From contig NZ_CP108088.1 in NCBI RefSeq assembly GCF_036192275.1, positions 248,001-312,000 of the forward strand: 64,000 nucleotides of DNA. Direction: 5' to 3'. Below are positions 62,572 to 64,000 of this stretch, piece after piece. The notes below the pieces were generated by a model. That model was not told the DNA's origin, did no database searches, and saw only the letters and a program-made list of their open reading frames with translations. The position numbers were made by a program, and so were the translations under genes. This stretch comes from Streptomyces sp. NBC_00250. GTDB taxonomy: Bacteria; Actinomycetota; Actinomycetes; Streptomycetales; Streptomycetaceae. How positions within the stretch are numbered: the stretch's first letter is position 1; each line of letters starts with the position of its first letter.

Positions 62572-63615
62572 TTACGCCGTCTCTGCGGTGTGCGCGAGAT
62601 CGGTGGGGTCCGTGTTGGCGCCGCAGAGTACGACGCAGACCTGCTCGCCCGGGGCCGGGCGGTAGCCGGTGTCCGTCGCGCCCCGCGGGTCCGGGGCGGT
62701 GAGGGCGGCCAGGGCGGTGGCGGCCGCGTGCTCGACGGCGAGGCGGCGGTCGTCCCACAGGGCGCGGCGGGCACGGCTGATCTCGGCGTCGGTGACGAGG
62801 ACGGTACGGACGCCGTCCCGCCGGGCGGCCGCGAGGGCGGTGGCGGAGGCTCGGCGGGCACCGAGCGAGTCGGCGGCGACGGAGTCGACGGTCACGTCGA
62901 CGGGGTGTCCGGCCCGGAGCGCGGCGTCGAGGGCGCGGCTGTTCTCGGGTTCGACGGCGACGGTCCGGATGCCGTGGTGCCGGGCGGCGGTGGCGACGCC
63001 GGCGAAGAGGCCGCCCCCGCCGACCGAGACGACGACGGTGTCGAGGTCCGGGATCCTGTCGTGGATCTCGTCGAGCAGGGTGCCGGCCCCGGCGGCGATC
63101 AGGGGATGGTCGTACGCGTGGGACGCGAGCGCCCCTGTGTCGGCGGCGAACGCCTCGCAGGCGGCGAGCGCTTCGGCGTACTCGGTGCCGACGAGCCGGA
63201 CGTCGGCGCCGTAGCCGACGAGCTTGTCCGCCTTCACCTTCGGCGCGGTGGTCGGCAGGAAGACTGTGGCCCGGACGCCCTGCCGGAGTGCGGCCCAGGC
63301 GCACGCGAGCCCCGCGTTGCCGCCGGAGGCGATCGTGACGCCGGCGGCGGGGAGGGTGCCTTCCTCGCGGTGGGCGAGCAGGAAGTTCTGCGCGCCGCGT
63401 GCCTTGAAGGAGCCGGTGTGCTGCATGAGTTCCAGGGCGAGGTGGAGTGTGTACGGCTCCGCGCCGGGGTCGGTGGGGGCGACCGTGACGGGGCGGACGT
63501 GTCCGGCGATCCGATCGGCGGCGGTCTTGATGTCGGCGTACGCGAGGGGGCTGGGCACCGGGGGCTCCTGGAGCGGGTGGGGGTGTCGGGGGCCGGAGGG
63601 GAACGGGACGGTCAT
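62572..63615 (-). CDS. PLP-dependent threonine/serine dehydratase
   Basis: This 347-residue protein belongs to the fold-type II PLP enzymes. It has LELMQHTGSFKARGAQNFLL with the Schiff-base K71, SGGNAGLACAWAAL as the substrate loop, and GGGGLFAGVATAARHHG for the PLP phosphate. It likely deaminates threonine or serine to 2-oxo acids, as in catabolic/anabolic dehydratases; the C-terminal regulatory ACT domain is absent. ATG at 63615 follows GAGGATC by 7 nt. It precedes the hypothetical gene in the same operon. Confidence 0.88.
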   Translation of the reverse strand: MTVPFPSGPRHPHPLQEPPVPSPLAYADIKTAADRIAGHVRPVTVAPTDPGAEPYTLHLALELMQHTGSFKARGAQNFLLAHREEGTLPAAGVTIASGGNAGLACAWAALRQGVRATVFLPTTAPKVKADKLVGYGADVRLVGTEYAEALAACEAFAADTGALASHAYDHPLIAAGAGTLLDEIHDRIPDLDTVVVSVGGGGLFAGVATAARHHGIRTVAVEPENSRALDAALRAGHPVDVTVDSVAADSLGARRASATALAAARRDGVRTVLVTDAEISRARRALWDDRRLAVEHAAATALAALTAPDPRGATDTGYRPAPGEQVCVVLCGANTDPTDLAHTAETA

Positions 63616-63670
63616 GTCGTCGATCCTCTCAGGAGTGCGGTCCCCCGCCACGGGGCCGGGCATGGCGCCG

Positions 63671-63697
63671 CCCCGGAGGCGCCGGCTGCCTCCGGGG
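63671..63697 (-). terminator. Terminator of the subtilisin-type gene
   Basis: CCCCGGAGGC (63671-63680) pairs with GCCTCCGGGG (63688-63697), with a 7-nt loop, just after the protease stop on the minus strand. Confidence 0.75.
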
Positions 63698-63719
63698 TGG
63701 TCGCGTCGTCGGATCGGGG

Positions 63720-64000
<281 letters not shown>

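Overview
The window is very GC-rich, its genes overlap in ATGA/GTGA fashion, GTG and TTG starts are common, and secreted CAZymes carry discoidin, CARDB and ricin-B modules. All of this points to a Streptomyces (or close actinomycete) chromosome. No tRNA, rRNA, CRISPR array, insertion sequence or phage integrase was found.

Layout. (1) 1-5085: the 3' end of a GH16-like secreted glycosidase, a secreted beta-propeller protein, a winged-helix repressor with its own operator/promoter, and a FUSC-type membrane protein. (2) 5391-23969: a complete-looking contractile phage-tail-like injection system of the Streptomyces type (CIS, related to Afp/PVC). A LuxR-type regulator with a degenerate receiver is coupled to the tube-terminator protein (DUF4255) and the AAA+ ATPase. 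A convergent gene on the other strand encodes a membrane protein with a peptidoglycan-binding-like C-terminus. The structural operon then encodes sheath, tube, two small proteins, a 1002-residue Pro/Ala-rich protein with 13 VQR/LQR motifs, a second tube protein, LysM hub protein, VgrG-like spike, gp25-like wedge, gp6/J-like baseplate, gpI-like protein and a double-zinc-ribbon membrane protein that resembles the CisA type. No PAAR tip and no obvious toxin cargo are present. (3) 24074-27875: an unknown duplicated-domain membrane protein, an aminoglycoside-phosphotransferase-fold protein, a decayed Nudix gene and an intact one.

(4) 27894-49191: a membrane Ser/Thr kinase, then a carbohydrate locus. 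It holds a binding protein and two permeases with a GH13 alpha-glucosidase (one minus-strand operon), two tandem giant secreted beta-helix enzymes that look like GH87 alpha-1,3-glucanases, a LacI-family regulator, and divergently a GH30 plus a GH3 enzyme. An almost identical element precedes the binding-protein gene and the LacI gene, so the regulator probably controls both. Together with a GH16 beta-1,3-glucanase and a polysaccharide-lyase-like protein further on, the region looks equipped to break down fungal cell-wall alpha- and beta-glucans. (5) 49282-56125: a PadR regulator with its membrane partner, a secreted alpha/beta hydrolase, GAPDH, a GlxA-type AraC regulator, the GH16 enzyme and the lyase-like protein. 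(6) 56397-64000: oxidative-stress genes (thiol peroxidase; Fur-family repressor divergent from katG), a secreted serine hydrolase, a GNAT acetyltransferase, a hypothetical gene, a PLP-dependent threonine/serine dehydratase and the 3' end of a subtilisin-type protease.

Starts were chosen by ribosome-binding site and family alignment from memory. Family names rest on motif recognition, not on database searches.
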